Shown piece by piece: positions 27,860 to 38,200 of a DNA stretch of 64,000 nucleotides. Each line of letters starts with the position of its first letter. Position 1 is the stretch's first letter. Source of the DNA: Jezberella montanilacus (lineage in GTDB: Bacteria > Pseudomonadota > Gammaproteobacteria > Burkholderiales > Burkholderiaceae_B); assembly GCF_003003055.1 (NCBI RefSeq), contig NZ_PVTV01000011.1, positions 248,001 through 312,000 on the forward strand. Reading direction: 5' to 3'. The notes under the pieces were generated by a model. That model had not been told where the DNA came from, searched no databases, and was given only the letters and a program-made list of their open reading frames with translations. The translations under genes were made by a program, and so were the position numbers.

Positions 27860-29206
27860 TTAAAATAATAGATTCCACAGATCAGCAAATTTCAGACCAG
27901 CCTTGTTTGCTAACAGTTCATCAATGAATTTTTGCGCCGATATTCTGGCAACCCTGTGTTGACTGTACCGAAAGAACTTATCAGCAAGTTCTTGTTGACT
28001 CAGTGGCGAAGCGGGATCCCCTTTCAAGTATTCAATTTTCTCAACATATTTTGCGCTCTTCGTATCAACCGACAGTTCGGCCCTTCTGACAGAACTATTG
28101 GTAAGTTGATTATCCACCACTATTTCAACGAGTTGCTCGAGTTTTCTTAATTCGTGATCAAAGAATAGTGAAGGCGTATAAATCTCAGGATTCATATGCC
28201 CAAAGCGAAGCGCGCTAGCAACGCCCAATGTCAAACTGAATTGACCTGTGATCATCGCTTGTGGATCACGATTGCCAGCATAGGTTGCTGCCTCTGGATA
28301 GATTTTCAGGACAATTTTGTTAATGTCCCCAATCGATTCATTTAATTTTTGTCTGACCTTAAGTGCTGCTTCAACCCCATAATGCACGTGCCGAGCAGAA
28401 GCGAACGGTTTGAAATATGCGTCTTCTATAAACGAGTGATCATAGGCGGGCACTGGTAAGCCGCTGTCGCAGGAATGAATTTGTGCATATTCAATCAGCG
28501 CTCGCCTCGGGGCAGTCAGGCCAGCTTGGGCGGAGAACGCAGACATGAGGCCGAGCAGCGCACTATGCGGAAGATAAGTATTTCTTGCGTTCGTTCCGGT
28601 TTTAATCGGTAAATAAAGACTCTCCGGTAGCTGACAGGCTGCAATATTGAGAGCAATGATGGTTTGTTCTGCTGTCAGATGTAACAAACTTGATACTGCG
28701 ACTGCAACCCCGAGGCCAGGCCAGTTGCCATCAACATGCATACCTGGTCTGATGCGTAGCCATCCCCCACAGCGCGCACCCACCTCGTAGCCTACCGTTA
28801 AGCTGCGCAAAACATCGTCAAGTGTCGATTGGCGTTCCACTGCCAACGCCAGTAAGGCGCTCACGATCGCCAGACCAGGACGTCCATGCGCGTAAGGCAA
28901 CCCTTCGCAAGCCTCGCTCCAGGTGGATGCCATGGCTGACACACTTGCACCAGACCAAGAAGAAAGCAAAGGACCACCAGGAAATCGAAAAGAACCAGCT
29001 TCATTTGAACCTAAAGAACGCTCAAACGCGCTAACTTCAGCAGCCCCTCGCCCCTCAAAAATGCAAGCAAGGGTGTCGATCAGCATCTCGCGCGCACGAT
29101 CTCTCACCTGTGCCGGCAGACTTTCAGCGTTAGCATAATGCTCAATCAAGGTTTCAATTGATCTTAAGTGCTCTTCGTGTACTGCCTGGTTTAAGGTTTC
29201 TGACAT
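27860..29206 (-). CDS. MmgE/PrpD-family protein (2-methylcitrate dehydratase-like)
   Basis: A 448-residue MmgE/PrpD-fold protein. Family blocks are ARCGGWLRIRPGMHVDGNWP near residues 142-161, a GLMSAFSAQAGLTAPR-like helix, and FKPFASARHVHYGVEAAL. The family includes 2-methylcitrate dehydratase and cis-aconitate decarboxylase, so an acid dehydration or decarboxylation is likely. It forms a two-gene unit with the downstream Bug receptor and diverges from the SDR at 29237. Substrate not predictable. Confidence 0.85.
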   Translation of the reverse strand: MSETLNQAVHEEHLRSIETLIEHYANAESLPAQVRDRAREMLIDTLACIFEGRGAAEVSAFERSLGSNEAGSFRFPGGPLLSSWSGASVSAMASTWSEACEGLPYAHGRPGLAIVSALLALAVERQSTLDDVLRSLTVGYEVGARCGGWLRIRPGMHVDGNWPGLGVAVAVSSLLHLTAEQTIIALNIAACQLPESLYLPIKTGTNARNTYLPHSALLGLMSAFSAQAGLTAPRRALIEYAQIHSCDSGLPVPAYDHSFIEDAYFKPFASARHVHYGVEAALKVRQKLNESIGDINKIVLKIYPEAATYAGNRDPQAMITGQFSLTLGVASALRFGHMNPEIYTPSLFFDHELRKLEQLVEIVVDNQLTNSSVRRAELSVDTKSAKYVEKIEYLKGDPASPLSQQELADKFFRYSQHRVARISAQKFIDELLANKAGLKFADLWNLLF

Positions 29207-29236
29207 TGCAATTTAATCGCTCTATTAGGTGAACTT

Positions 29237-30007
29237 ATGAAAACATATCCCAACTGCCATATGCCAGATGATAACTATGTGCACCCTTATCATGATTTAA
29301 ACGGTGCAGAAGTTTTAATCACAGGTGGACGAGGTACGCTTGGCGCTGCAACCGCAGAGGCATTTGCCAAGCTCGGGGCCAAAGTTTGGTGCCTTGATGT
29401 ATCGCCTGTGCCTGCGTCTGATAGCCCTAATATCGTTCACCGACAAGCCGACGTAACTGACAGAGCGTCGCTGGAAAAAATCCAGAAAGAAATAGCGCAA
29501 GGGCCTGGCCTCAACGTATTAATCAACGCGCATGGTATTCAAATCAGGACCGACTTTGCTGGGTGTGATGAAGAAACCTGGATGAAACTGACCGATGTGA
29601 ACCTAAATGGCGTCTACCGAAGCTGTCAGGTGTTCGGTAGCCCCATGAGACAAAAGGGCGGGTCAATCGTCAATATCGGCAGCGTCAACGGAGTGGTAGT
29701 TTCTGGCAAAGGCACACCCTACGGCATACAGAAAGCTGCAGTCTCCTTCATGACCAAAGTGCTCGCTGTCGAGTGGGCACCGGCCGTCAGGGTCAATGCA
29801 ATTGCACCAACCGCGATACCGTCAAACATGACGTCGGATTTATTCGTTAACTCGGTCTATTTAGAGAAAAAATTACCGACTATCCCGCTTCAGCGTATCG
29901 GCAGTACTGAGGACATTGCCCATGCAATCGTCTTCCTTTCATCGGCTGCGTCTGGACTCATTACTGGGCACACGTTAGTAATGGATGGTGGCATATCCTT
30001 GATCTAG
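29237..30007 (+). CDS. Short-chain dehydrogenase/reductase
   Basis: A 256-residue SDR. The cofactor site is the slightly unusual TGGRGTLG rather than TGxxxGIG. NAHG replaces NAG, the catalytic Ser is in INIGSVNG, and YGIQKAAVSF has the Tyr and Lys. The C-terminus FLSSAASGLITGHTLVMDGG is classic. The stop codon lies at the very border of the guaA-linked mobile scar: repeat-like sequence begins within a few bases. It may act with MmgE/PrpD, from which it diverges. Confidence 0.85.
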   Translation: MKTYPNCHMPDDNYVHPYHDLNGAEVLITGGRGTLGAATAEAFAKLGAKVWCLDVSPVPASDSPNIVHRQADVTDRASLEKIQKEIAQGPGLNVLINAHGIQIRTDFAGCDEETWMKLTDVNLNGVYRSCQVFGSPMRQKGGSIVNIGSVNGVVVSGKGTPYGIQKAAVSFMTKVLAVEWAPAVRVNAIAPTAIPSNMTSDLFVNSVYLEKKLPTIPLQRIGSTEDIAHAIVFLSSAASGLITGHTLVMDGGISLI

Positions 30008-30030
30008 AAAACAAGCACTTATTTTGGGTT

Positions 30031-30105
30031 GTGGAACTTTTTTGTAAGTTAAATATCGTTATAAATCAATAACTTACTATCTAAATCTTACTCCCACTCA
30101 ATAGT
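30031..30105. repeat. Left copy of 75-bp direct repeat with a guaA 3'-end duplicate (att-like)
   Basis: This stretch aligns without gaps to 31995-32069. The first 46 bp agree at 36 positions, then come 11 unmatched bases, then 18 bp that agree at 15 positions. The last part (30088-30105) is a copy of the guaA 3' end, containing ACTCCCACTC. It also includes AAATCAATAACTTA (30063-30076), a motif repeated nearby at 30128-30141, 31973-31986 and 32027-32040. These are probably integrase binding and crossover sites left by a guaA-specific element. Confidence 0.7.
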
Positions 30106-30425
30106 TACACGACTAAAATAGTCAACTAAATCAATCACTTAGCACAACCTAAAAAGTAGCGTGTAACTTTTGTGTAACTTTGAATAGAAAGTACTCTGTT
30201 TAGCAATTAGTGCTTTTCCAATTTGATATCAACGCTTAAGTGGCGCTTAACTTACACAGGTTGCGTCAGCCAAGTGCTAACCCCACTAAAAAACAGTGTG
30301 TTCTCAATTATTTGTCATCATACACGTGACACGGCATAGCTCACAGCATAAAATATCTATAAAATTTATCACTGTAGCAATTGACGTGCCTTAGTTGAAC
30401 ATTAAAAGCGAGTTGACAATGACTT

Positions 30426-31637
30426 ATGACACACACACAGCAAGAATTAGTCCAACCTACAAGGCTACACAAATACTCTTACATTGATATATTAAGAGGA
30501 ATAGCCATATTAGGCGTTGTTGCCGTTCATAGCAGTCAGCACGTAAAAGATTTGAATACAATTGTTGCTTGGATATTTAATTATGGACAGACAGGAGTAC
30601 AGCTTTTCTTTGTTGCTTCAGCAATTACACTATGCCTATCAAGCACACAAAGAAATGAAAAATCATCTATAAATTTTTATATAAGAAGATTTTTTAGAAT
30701 TGCGCCATTATTTTATTTGGCAATACCATTTTACTTTTTATGGAGAGTTTGTGTTGAATATTACAAGTTCGGAGTAGTAGGTATTCCCAACAATTACAGC
30801 ATACACGGAGTCATTGAAACGTTATTCTTTGTACACGGATTTGACCCAAAAAACTTTAATTTTGTAGTCCCAGGTGGCTGGAGTATTGCCGCTGAAATGT
30901 CATTTTACGCTATCTTCCCAATTTTATTTTTTATACAATCAAAATATAAAAGTAAAAAATTTATAATATTTTCTGTATCAGTTTTATTGTTGTGTTTACT
31001 AATTAAGAACTTCTTTATATACGACGTACAACCAATATTTATTGAAAAAGGATACATCAAAAAATTCGCAGTTGAATACGATTTTCTCAATGCTTTCATA
31101 TTAAATCAAATAAGTGTATTTCTGATAGGCATTATCTGCTACCAATACATTTACTGTAACAATAAGTTTTCAGCTTATAAAAAAAGAATCACGCCTTTAG
31201 CAATACCGTTAATCATAGTAAGTTGTTTCTTACTAAATTCTCAGTCATACACGAGAACTCCATTTACAGGGTTAATTTATCCAGCTCTTCTGGCAATGGC
31301 ATTTGCTCTAATAACAATAAAATTGTCTACGGTTAATGAATTTACAGGGAGCATATCGAAGATTCTGATTGAAGTAGGTAAGGTATCGTTTTCAATGTAC
31401 CTAATACATTTTTTCATATTGGATGTTGTTCATTTTTTCTTTTATAAAACCATTAATAACTTTGTTCAAACACCTGAAATACAGCTGTTTCTTATGTATC
31501 CAACGGTATTGGTATTGACATTTTTCATTTCAAAATTTACATATAAACATATTGAGAAAAAAGGCATTGATGTAGGCAACAATCTTATTGCTAGACTTAA
31601 CAACAAAGGAGAATTAAATGGTAATCGTCCCCTGTAA
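30426..31637 (+). CDS. Acyltransferase family 3 membrane protein (OafA/NolL-like)
   Basis: A 403-residue integral membrane protein with about ten hydrophobic helices. The family signature is at the start: YSYIDILRGIAILGVVAVHS with the conserved R and H, then NFYIRRFFRIAPLF. Such enzymes O-acetylate or acylate cell-surface sugars such as O-antigen. Its base composition is strikingly AT-rich (long A/T runs, ATA and TTA codons) compared with all neighbours, marking recent transfer. It is inserted at the point where the convergent integrase relic is cut. No other polysaccharide genes are nearby. Confidence 0.9.
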   Translation: MTHTQQELVQPTRLHKYSYIDILRGIAILGVVAVHSSQHVKDLNTIVAWIFNYGQTGVQLFFVASAITLCLSSTQRNEKSSINFYIRRFFRIAPLFYLAIPFYFLWRVCVEYYKFGVVGIPNNYSIHGVIETLFFVHGFDPKNFNFVVPGGWSIAAEMSFYAIFPILFFIQSKYKSKKFIIFSVSVLLLCLLIKNFFIYDVQPIFIEKGYIKKFAVEYDFLNAFILNQISVFLIGIICYQYIYCNNKFSAYKKRITPLAIPLIIVSCFLLNSQSYTRTPFTGLIYPALLAMAFALITIKLSTVNEFTGSISKILIEVGKVSFSMYLIHFFILDVVHFFFYKTINNFVQTPEIQLFLMYPTVLVLTFFISKFTYKHIEKKGIDVGNNLIARLNNKGELNGNRPL

Positions 31638-31639
31638 TT

Positions 31640-31942
31640 CTCAACTCCTATCTTTGTTGTTTGAGAAAAGTACTTTTTACCTGCCAATTCGCCAGCCTTA
31701 AGCTCGTGATAATGAAGCTTGGCTTTGTCAATTGCTGTGCTTTTATTTCTTGTCTTTAGACTAAAGCGAGCATACTTATGCTCCTTAACAAGCCACATAC
31801 GCATCTGCCAATATTCGCCCCGCCTGTAGATTACAGCTTCGTCGAATATGGGCTCTTCGTCGTCGTTAAATGAGTGTTTTTTGAGTGGCATATGGGGCTG
31901 TGAGTTACTACGATTTTGAGTAGCTACAACTTTGTGTAGCAT
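31640..31942 (-). pseudogene. Truncated tyrosine integrase (N-terminal part)
   Basis: From the ATG at 31942 the frame encodes DEAVIYRRGEYWQMRMWLVK, then KYARFSLKTRNKSTAIDKAK and GKKYFSQTTKIGVENY, which is the arm-binding/SAM-like N-terminus of phage-type integrases. At about 31640 the homology stops and the frame merely reads the antisense of the acyltransferase end to 31466. The catalytic domain (R-H-R-Y) is absent. It reads away from guaA, 110 bp from its stop, the usual orientation of integrases at this site. Confidence 0.75.
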
Positions 31943-31994
31943 TACGTGTAACTATAACTTCGCCCCTCTTAAAAATCAACGACTTATAATTTTT

Positions 31995-32069
31995 GTGAAA
32001 CTTTTGTGTAAGTAGAAAACCTATATAAATCAACGACTTAGGTTCAAAAAGTCACTCCCACTCTATCGT
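31995..32069. repeat. Right copy of 75-bp direct repeat, overlapping the guaA 3' end
   Basis: Colinear partner of 30031-30105. Its last 18 bp are the final codons and stop of guaA; the first 46 bp (GTGAAACTTTTGTGTAAGT ... AAATCAACGACTTA) lie just outside guaA between it and the integrase relic. A further AAATCAACGACTTA occurs at 31973-31986. This is the presumed attL/arm-site side next to guaA. Confidence 0.7.
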
Positions 32070-33647
32070 GGCCGGTGGCTTCGACGACACGTCATATACG
32101 ACCCGATTGATCCCTCGCACCTCGTTAATAATCCGCGAGCTAACCTTCGCCAACAACGGATAAGGCAATGGAGCCCAGTCGGCTGTCATGAAGTCAGAGG
32201 TCTGCACTGCGCGCAAGGCCACAACGTAATCGTAAGTGCGCCCATCACCCATCACCCCTACCGACTTGACAGGCAAAAAGACCGCAAACGCCTGTGAGGT
32301 CAAGTCATACCAGCTCTTCTGCGTGTCTGGGTCAATCATGTTGCGCAGTTCTTGGATAAAAACATCATCCGCACGACGCAATAGATCAGCAAACTCTTTA
32401 TTAACAGCCCCCAAAATGCGCACACCAAGACCAGGGCCGGGGAAAGGATGGCGATACACCATACCCGGGGGCAAGCCCAAGGCGACACCTAATTTACGAA
32501 CCTCGTCTTTGAATAATTCGCGCAACGGTTCAAGCAGTTTCAAGTTCAAGGTATCTGGCAAACCACCCACATTGTGATGAGATTTGATCGCCACGGCCTT
32601 GCCGGTCTTAGCGCCGGCAGACTCAATCACATCCGGATAAATCGTGCCTTGTGCGAGCCATTTAGCTTTACTGAGTTTGGCGGCTTCAACTTGAAACACT
32701 TCTACAAACTCTTTGCCTATGATCTTGCGCTTGGCTTCTGGGTCGGCCACCCCTGCTAACTTGCCCATGAACTGCTCAGTGGCATCGACATGAATGATCT
32801 TGACACCCATATTTTGAGCGAAGGTCTCCATCACTTGTGCGCCTTCGTTTAAGCGTAACAAACCATGATCGACAAACACACAGGTCAAACGATCGCCAAT
32901 TGCACGATGGATCAAGGCTGCAGCAACGGATGAATCAACGCCCCCGGACAAGCCTAGGATCACTTCATCATCGCCGACTTGTTGACGGATTTTTTCGATA
33001 GCCTCGTCAACGTAACTAGGCATCGTCCAGTCACCGACGCATCCGCAGATGTCATGAACAAAACGATTCAAGATCGCTTGACCTTGAACCGTGTGCGTGA
33101 CCTCGGGATGAAACTGCACTGCGTAGAAACCGCGATCTTCATCGGCCATCCCTGCAATGGGACATGACTCGGTCGACGCCATCAGTTTGAAACCGGGTGG
33201 CAACTGACTAACGCTGTCACCGTGACTCATCCATACCTTGAGGATGCCATGGCCTTCGGGCGTCGTGAAATCGAAAATATCCTTCAATAAGCGAGTATGA
33301 CCGCGCGCCCTGACCTCTGCATAGCCAAACTCACGATGATCAGAGTAACTAACCTCGCCGCCGAGCTGCTGCGCCATCGACTGCATGCCATAGCAAATAC
33401 CCAGTACAGGCACACCCAACTCAAACACCAGACCTGGAACTTTCAATGAATCAGCATCGTAAGCAGATGCATGACTACCTGAAAGGATGATACCTTTGAG
33501 GCCGAGTGACAGCTGTTGCTTGAGAAACTCGTCAGTGACGTCGCCTGGGTGAAGTTCGCAATAAACGCCAGCCTCGCGCACACGACGTGCGATCAACTGG
33601 GTAACTTGTGAACCATAATCAAGAATGAGGATGCGTTGATGAGACAT
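32052..33647 (-). CDS. guaA: GMP synthase (glutamine-hydrolysing)
   Basis: A 531-residue GuaA. The glutaminase domain has the nucleophile C85 in GICYGMQS and the His/Glu of FHPEVTH; the ATP-pyrophosphatase domain has [13 protein letters not shown]; the dimerisation domain ends KPPATIEWE. It amidates XMP to GMP with glutamine and ATP. The start at 33647 ([14 protein letters not shown]) is chosen over an upstream extension that would overlap guaB. It lies 10 bp after guaB. Its 3' end doubles as the attachment site of the mobile scar. Confidence 0.97.
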   Translation of the reverse strand: MSHQRILILDYGSQVTQLIARRVREAGVYCELHPGDVTDEFLKQQLSLGLKGIILSGSHASAYDADSLKVPGLVFELGVPVLGICYGMQSMAQQLGGEVSYSDHREFGYAEVRARGHTRLLKDIFDFTTPEGHGILKVWMSHGDSVSQLPPGFKLMASTESCPIAGMADEDRGFYAVQFHPEVTHTVQGQAILNRFVHDICGCVGDWTMPSYVDEAIEKIRQQVGDDEVILGLSGGVDSSVAAALIHRAIGDRLTCVFVDHGLLRLNEGAQVMETFAQNMGVKIIHVDATEQFMGKLAGVADPEAKRKIIGKEFVEVFQVEAAKLSKAKWLAQGTIYPDVIESAGAKTGKAVAIKSHHNVGGLPDTLNLKLLEPLRELFKDEVRKLGVALGLPPGMVYRHPFPGPGLGVRILGAVNKEFADLLRRADDVFIQELRNMIDPDTQKSWYDLTSQAFAVFLPVKSVGVMGDGRTYDYVVALRAVQTSDFMTADWAPLPYPLLAKVSSRIINEVRGINRVVYDVSSKPPATIEWE

Positions 33648-33657
33648 TGGCGATGAA

Positions 33658-35118
33658 TTAGTCAGCACGATAGTTAGGGGCTTCTTTAGTAATCTGCACA
33701 TCATGGACATGCGATTCGCGGAAACCCGCCGAAGTGATCTGAACGAACTCTGGTTTCGTACGCATCTGCTCGATCGTCGCGCAGCCGCAGTAGCCCATCG
33801 ATGAGCGAATACCGCCTACCAATTGATAAATGATGGCTAGCACGCTGCCTTTGTAAGGCACGCGACCTTCAATACCCTCAGGCACCATTTTGTCAGCATT
33901 ATTGGCTGGGTCTTGAAAGTAACGATCAGCCGAGCCTTCTGCCATCGCAGCCAAGCTGCCCATGCCACGATATGATTTGTATGAGCGACCTTGATAAAGC
34001 TCGACTTCGCCTGGCGCCTCGTCAGTACCTGCGAACATTCCGCCCATCATGACTGTTGAAGCACCTGCAACCAGTGCCTTGGAAATATCACCGGAGAAGC
34101 GCACGCCACCATCAGCAATCAGCGGAATGCCTGTGCCTTCAAGGGCACGGGCCACATCAGAAATGGCAGTAATCTGCGGCACACCCACACCAGCGACCAC
34201 ACGCGTGGTGCAAATTGAGCCTGGGCCGATACCGACCTTGACCGCATCAGCGCCGACCTCAGCAAGGGCACGAGCTGCAGCGGCGGTAGCGATGTTGCCG
34301 CCAATCACCTCGATTTTGGGGAAGGTCTGCTTAACCCATTTGACCCGATCCAGGACACCTTGCGAGTGACCGTGAGCGGTATCAACGACAATGACATCAA
34401 CGCCAGCCGCAACCAGTTTTTCGACACGATCTTCTGTACCCTCACCCACCCCGACCGCCGCGCCAACGCGCAACTGGCCGTGGCTATCTTTACACGCCAT
34501 GGGGTGTTCAGTATTTTTAACAATATCCTTCACAGTTGCCAAACCGCACAACTGGAACGCATCATTCACAATCAACACTCGCTCAAGCCTGTGCTTGTGC
34601 ATCAGTGTTTGAGCTTCGTTGAGCGTTGCACCTTCTTTCATGGTGATCAAACGCTCTTGCGGGGTCATAATGTTGCGCAGCGGCTCATCAAGTCTGTCTT
34701 CAAACCGCAAGTCGCGGTTGGTGACGATGCCAACCAGTTTGCCGCCTTCAACGACCGGCAAACCTGAAATCCCATGCTGCCGTTGCAAGGCAATGGCATC
34801 ACGCACTTTCATAAAAGGAGTGACGGTAATTGGGTCAGTCACGATACCAAACTCATGGCGCTTGACTCGGGCGACCTCGCGGGCCTGCTCAACAGCGCTT
34901 AAGTTCTTGTGGATGATGCCAATACCGCCCTCCTGGGCCATCGCGATGGCAAGACGAGCTTCCGTCACGGTATCCATGGCGGCAGACACTAGGGGAATAT
35001 TGAGGGAGATATTTCGAGTCAAACGCGTGACCAAAGATGTATCTCGGGGGAGTACAGAAGAGTGGGCGGGCACCAACAACACGTCGTCGAACGTGAGCGC
35101 GGTTTGGATAAGACGCAT
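33658..35118 (-). CDS. guaB: IMP dehydrogenase
   Basis: A 486-residue GuaB. A TIM barrel is interrupted by two CBS domains (about residues 95-205). The catalytic loop [13 protein letters not shown] has C303, which forms the thioimidate with IMP; the C-terminal flap contains the RYFQ segment. It converts IMP to XMP with NAD+, the first committed step to GMP. The start at 35118 has CAGGAG upstream; an in-frame upstream start at 35136 is less likely. Transcribed with guaA. Confidence 0.97.
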   Translation of the reverse strand: MRLIQTALTFDDVLLVPAHSSVLPRDTSLVTRLTRNISLNIPLVSAAMDTVTEARLAIAMAQEGGIGIIHKNLSAVEQAREVARVKRHEFGIVTDPITVTPFMKVRDAIALQRQHGISGLPVVEGGKLVGIVTNRDLRFEDRLDEPLRNIMTPQERLITMKEGATLNEAQTLMHKHRLERVLIVNDAFQLCGLATVKDIVKNTEHPMACKDSHGQLRVGAAVGVGEGTEDRVEKLVAAGVDVIVVDTAHGHSQGVLDRVKWVKQTFPKIEVIGGNIATAAAARALAEVGADAVKVGIGPGSICTTRVVAGVGVPQITAISDVARALEGTGIPLIADGGVRFSGDISKALVAGASTVMMGGMFAGTDEAPGEVELYQGRSYKSYRGMGSLAAMAEGSADRYFQDPANNADKMVPEGIEGRVPYKGSVLAIIYQLVGGIRSSMGYCGCATIEQMRTKPEFVQITSAGFRESHVHDVQITKEAPNYRAD

Positions 35119-35142
35119 AGAAAGCTCCTGGCGCAAAGCAAG

Positions 35143-35148
35143 ATTATA
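35143..35148 (-). promoter_or_regulatory. Likely -10 box of the guaBA promoter
   Basis: On the minus strand TATAAT lies 24 bp upstream of the guaB start and just after the purL terminator. A matching -35 hexamer is not obvious at 16-18 bp, so this is a partial promoter call. Confidence 0.45.
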
Positions 35149-35157
35149 CGATGGTCT

Positions 35158-35185
35158 AAAAGTGCCGTCCGGGGCAACCCGGACG
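35158..35185 (-). terminator. Intrinsic terminator of purL
   Basis: CGTCCGGG and CCCGGACG form a perfect 8-bp stem around a 4-nt loop at 35166-35185. Read on the minus strand, it is followed by GCACTTTTAG. It lies 32 bp after the purL stop and directly before the guaBA promoter region. Confidence 0.7.
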
Positions 35186-35217
35186 ACTTATTACGCTGTG
35201 CACCGACCCCTTGGGTT

Positions 35218-38200
35218 TTAGCCTAAGGATTTTCTGGCATTTTGAAAGAATCTCATCCAAGGCGTATAGGCACCGACTGAATCCTTATCACCCCATTTTG
35301 CTGGATGCCAAGACATCATCACGTTGCGGGTGACCCGCTCTGGATGTGGCATCAACGCAGTGAAACGTCCGTCTTCAGTGGTCACCGAGGTCAAACCGCC
35401 GGGACTGCCGTTGGGATTAAACGGATATCGTTCAGTGGCCACGCCTTGATTATCAACAAACCGTGCAGCCACCACTACTTTAGCTGCATCGCCTTGTTGA
35501 CTGAAGTTAGCAAAACCTTCACCGTGAGCCACTGCAACCGGGATATGCGAGCCTTGCATCCCGTCAAAGAATAACGACGGCGATTGCAACACTTCAACCA
35601 TGGAGAAACGCGCTTCGTACTTTTCGGACTGATTGCGGGTAAATCGTGGCCAATAATCGGCACCAGGAATCATTTTGGCCAGAGCCGCCAGCATCTGGCA
35701 GCCATTGCACACCCCTAAACCAAAAGTATCCGGTCTGGCAAAATAGTCGGCGAACTGATCTGACAATTGAGTATTGAACAAAATACTTCGCGCCCAGCCC
35801 TCGCCCGCCCCCAGAACATCGCCATAGCTGAAACCACCCACCGCGACCAGACCTTGAAACAGCGAAAGATCCGTATAGCCATTTTGCAAGTCAGTCATGT
35901 GAACGTCCCATGCTTCAAACCCGGCTTTATCAAACGCCCAAGCCATTTCAACCTGGCTATTGCACCCTTGCTCTCGCAAAATAGCGACGCGAGGCCTTGC
36001 ACCCTGATTGATAAATGGTGCAGCAACATCTTGTTGGGGATCAAATGTCACCAGGGGTGTCATGCCTGGGTCTTGCATATCAGCCCAAATATCCCACTCT
36101 GCTTGCGCGCAATCCGGGTTTTCTCTTTGACGGGCAATCTGGTAACTGACCTCGCCCCAGATTTTTCCTAGTGCAGCGCGCGGACGGCCCCAGACTTTTT
36201 TTCCATCGCGATAAAACTCGATTTCGTCTTGCTGATTCAAACCACCAATAACGTGTGATGTAGCGGATAACCCGGCCGCTCGCAGCACCTGCAGCACGGC
36301 GTCGCGCTCGGCTACGGGCACTTGAATCAAGGCACCAGCCTCTTCAGTGAATAAAGCCTTAAGGGTTAGTTCATCACGCTGCACGGCGACCTGCTCGGGT
36401 CGAATTTTGTAATCACCCCAATCTGCTGCATAAGGGTCTATCGTCAACATATCCAGGTTGACCGACACCCCAACGTGGCCGGCAAAAGCCATTTCGCATA
36501 CCGCAGCAAACAGGCCGCCGTCGGATCGATCGTGATAGGCCAAGACCACACCTGATTGTGCCAGCGCGCGGATCGTGACAAAAAACACTCTCAACAGCTC
36601 AGCATCGTCGATATCAGGAGTTTGTTCACCGACCTGATTGCAGACCTGAGCGAGGATAGAGCCGCCCATGCGATGCTTACCAAGGCCAAGATCGATAAGG
36701 ATTAAGCTGGTTGGCCCCAAATCAGTTCTTAATTGCGGTGTCAACGTCTGGCGCACATCACTAACAGGTGCAAAGGCCGTCACAATCAAGGACACGGGCG
36801 CAATGACCCGTTTGGATTCATCGCCTTCAGTCCAGGCAGTCTGCATAGACAAAGAGTCTTTGCCAACTGGGATAGATAAGCCGACTTTTTGGCATAGCTC
36901 GCTGACAGCAGACACAGTGTCATACAAAGCCGCGTCCTGTCCTGGCGCACCGCAGGCGGCCATCCAGTTGGCGGACAGCTTAATGTCTTCGAGTTTTGCG
37001 ACATCCGCAGCCGCCAGATTTGTTAAGGCCTCGGCAACAGCCATCCGACCTGAGGCAGGCGCATTGATCACGGCCAGCGGCGTGCGTTCACCCATCGCCA
37101 TGGCTTCGCCGCGAGTGCCGTCGTGATCAGCCAGCGTCACCGCACAATCGGCCACCGGAATCTGCCAGGGGCCAACCATCTGGTCACGACTAGACAGCCC
37201 GCCTACGGTACGGTCACCAATGGTAATCAAAAACGCTTTGCTTGCAACGGTTGGGTGCTGAAGCACGCGCGTCGCCGCCTCGTCCAAGGTGATCAGCGTT
37301 AAATCTAATGCTTCAGATGCGCCAGGTAAGCGTTTGACATCACGTGTCATGCGGGGAGCTTTGCCGAGGATGACGTCAATTGGCACATCAACGGGTCGCA
37401 CACTTTGTTGCGGCTGAAGCTGATCCAGACCTGTTACGCCTTCACCGTTGACCACTTGCAACTGCCGCTCTTCTGTGGCGACACCAATGATGGAGAACGG
37501 ACAACGCTCGCGTGTCGCAATATCTCTAAAACGCTCAAGATCTTCTGGTGATATCGCAAGTACATATCGCTCTTGAGACTCGTTACTCCAGATTTCAGCA
37601 GGCGACATACCGGACTCTTCAAGCGGTACGCGGCGCAAATCGAACCGAGCGCCCCGGCCCGCATCATTCACGAGTTCGGGGAAAGCATTGGACAAGCCAC
37701 CTGCCCCAACATCATGAATGGCAATAATCGGATTTTGATCACCTTGCTGCCAACAACGATCTATGACTTCTTGGGCACGACGTTCGATCTCTGGGTTGCC
37801 ACGTTGTACCGAATCAAAATCCAACTTGGCGCTGTTGGTACCGACAGCCATACTTGATGCCGCACCGCCACCCATGCCAATCCGCAAACCGGGTCCACCC
37901 AATTGAATTAACAAAGCACCCGGCGGGATGATGTTTTTCTTGGTCAAACCGCCGTCGATACTACCGAGACCACCCGCGATCATGATGGGCTTGTGATAAC
38001 CCCATTTCGTGTCGCCAGCTGTTTGCTCGTATGAGCGAAAGTAGCCCAGCAAGTTCGGACGACCAAACTCGTTATTGAAGGCTGCAGCACCCAGGGGGCC
38101 CTCAGTCATGATGGACAGGGGTGAGGCGATACGGTCAGGGCTACCGTGGTGATCAGACTCCCAGGGGCGTGGCGCGCCGGGCAATCTGAGATGCGAAACG

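Larger units (their letters stand above)
30106..32069. mobile_element. Remnant of a guaA-integrating element carrying an acyltransferase
   Basis: A 1,964-bp unit bounded by direct repeats that duplicate the guaA 3' end, a known insertion site for tyrosine-integrase elements. It holds an AT-rich acyltransferase gene and an integrase cut after about 100 codons; no transfer or replication genes remain. The non-coding stretch 30106-30425 contains AAATCAATCACTTA and GTGTAACTTTTGTGTAACTT, similar to sequences in the right repeat, and otherwise only AT-rich DNA. The 31638-32051 stretch holds the integrase relic and right arm repeats. Confidence 0.7.

Noticed and set aside
31466-31639. C-terminal part of the integrase frame
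   Set aside because: It is the antisense of the acyltransferase 3' end and shows no recombinase similarity.
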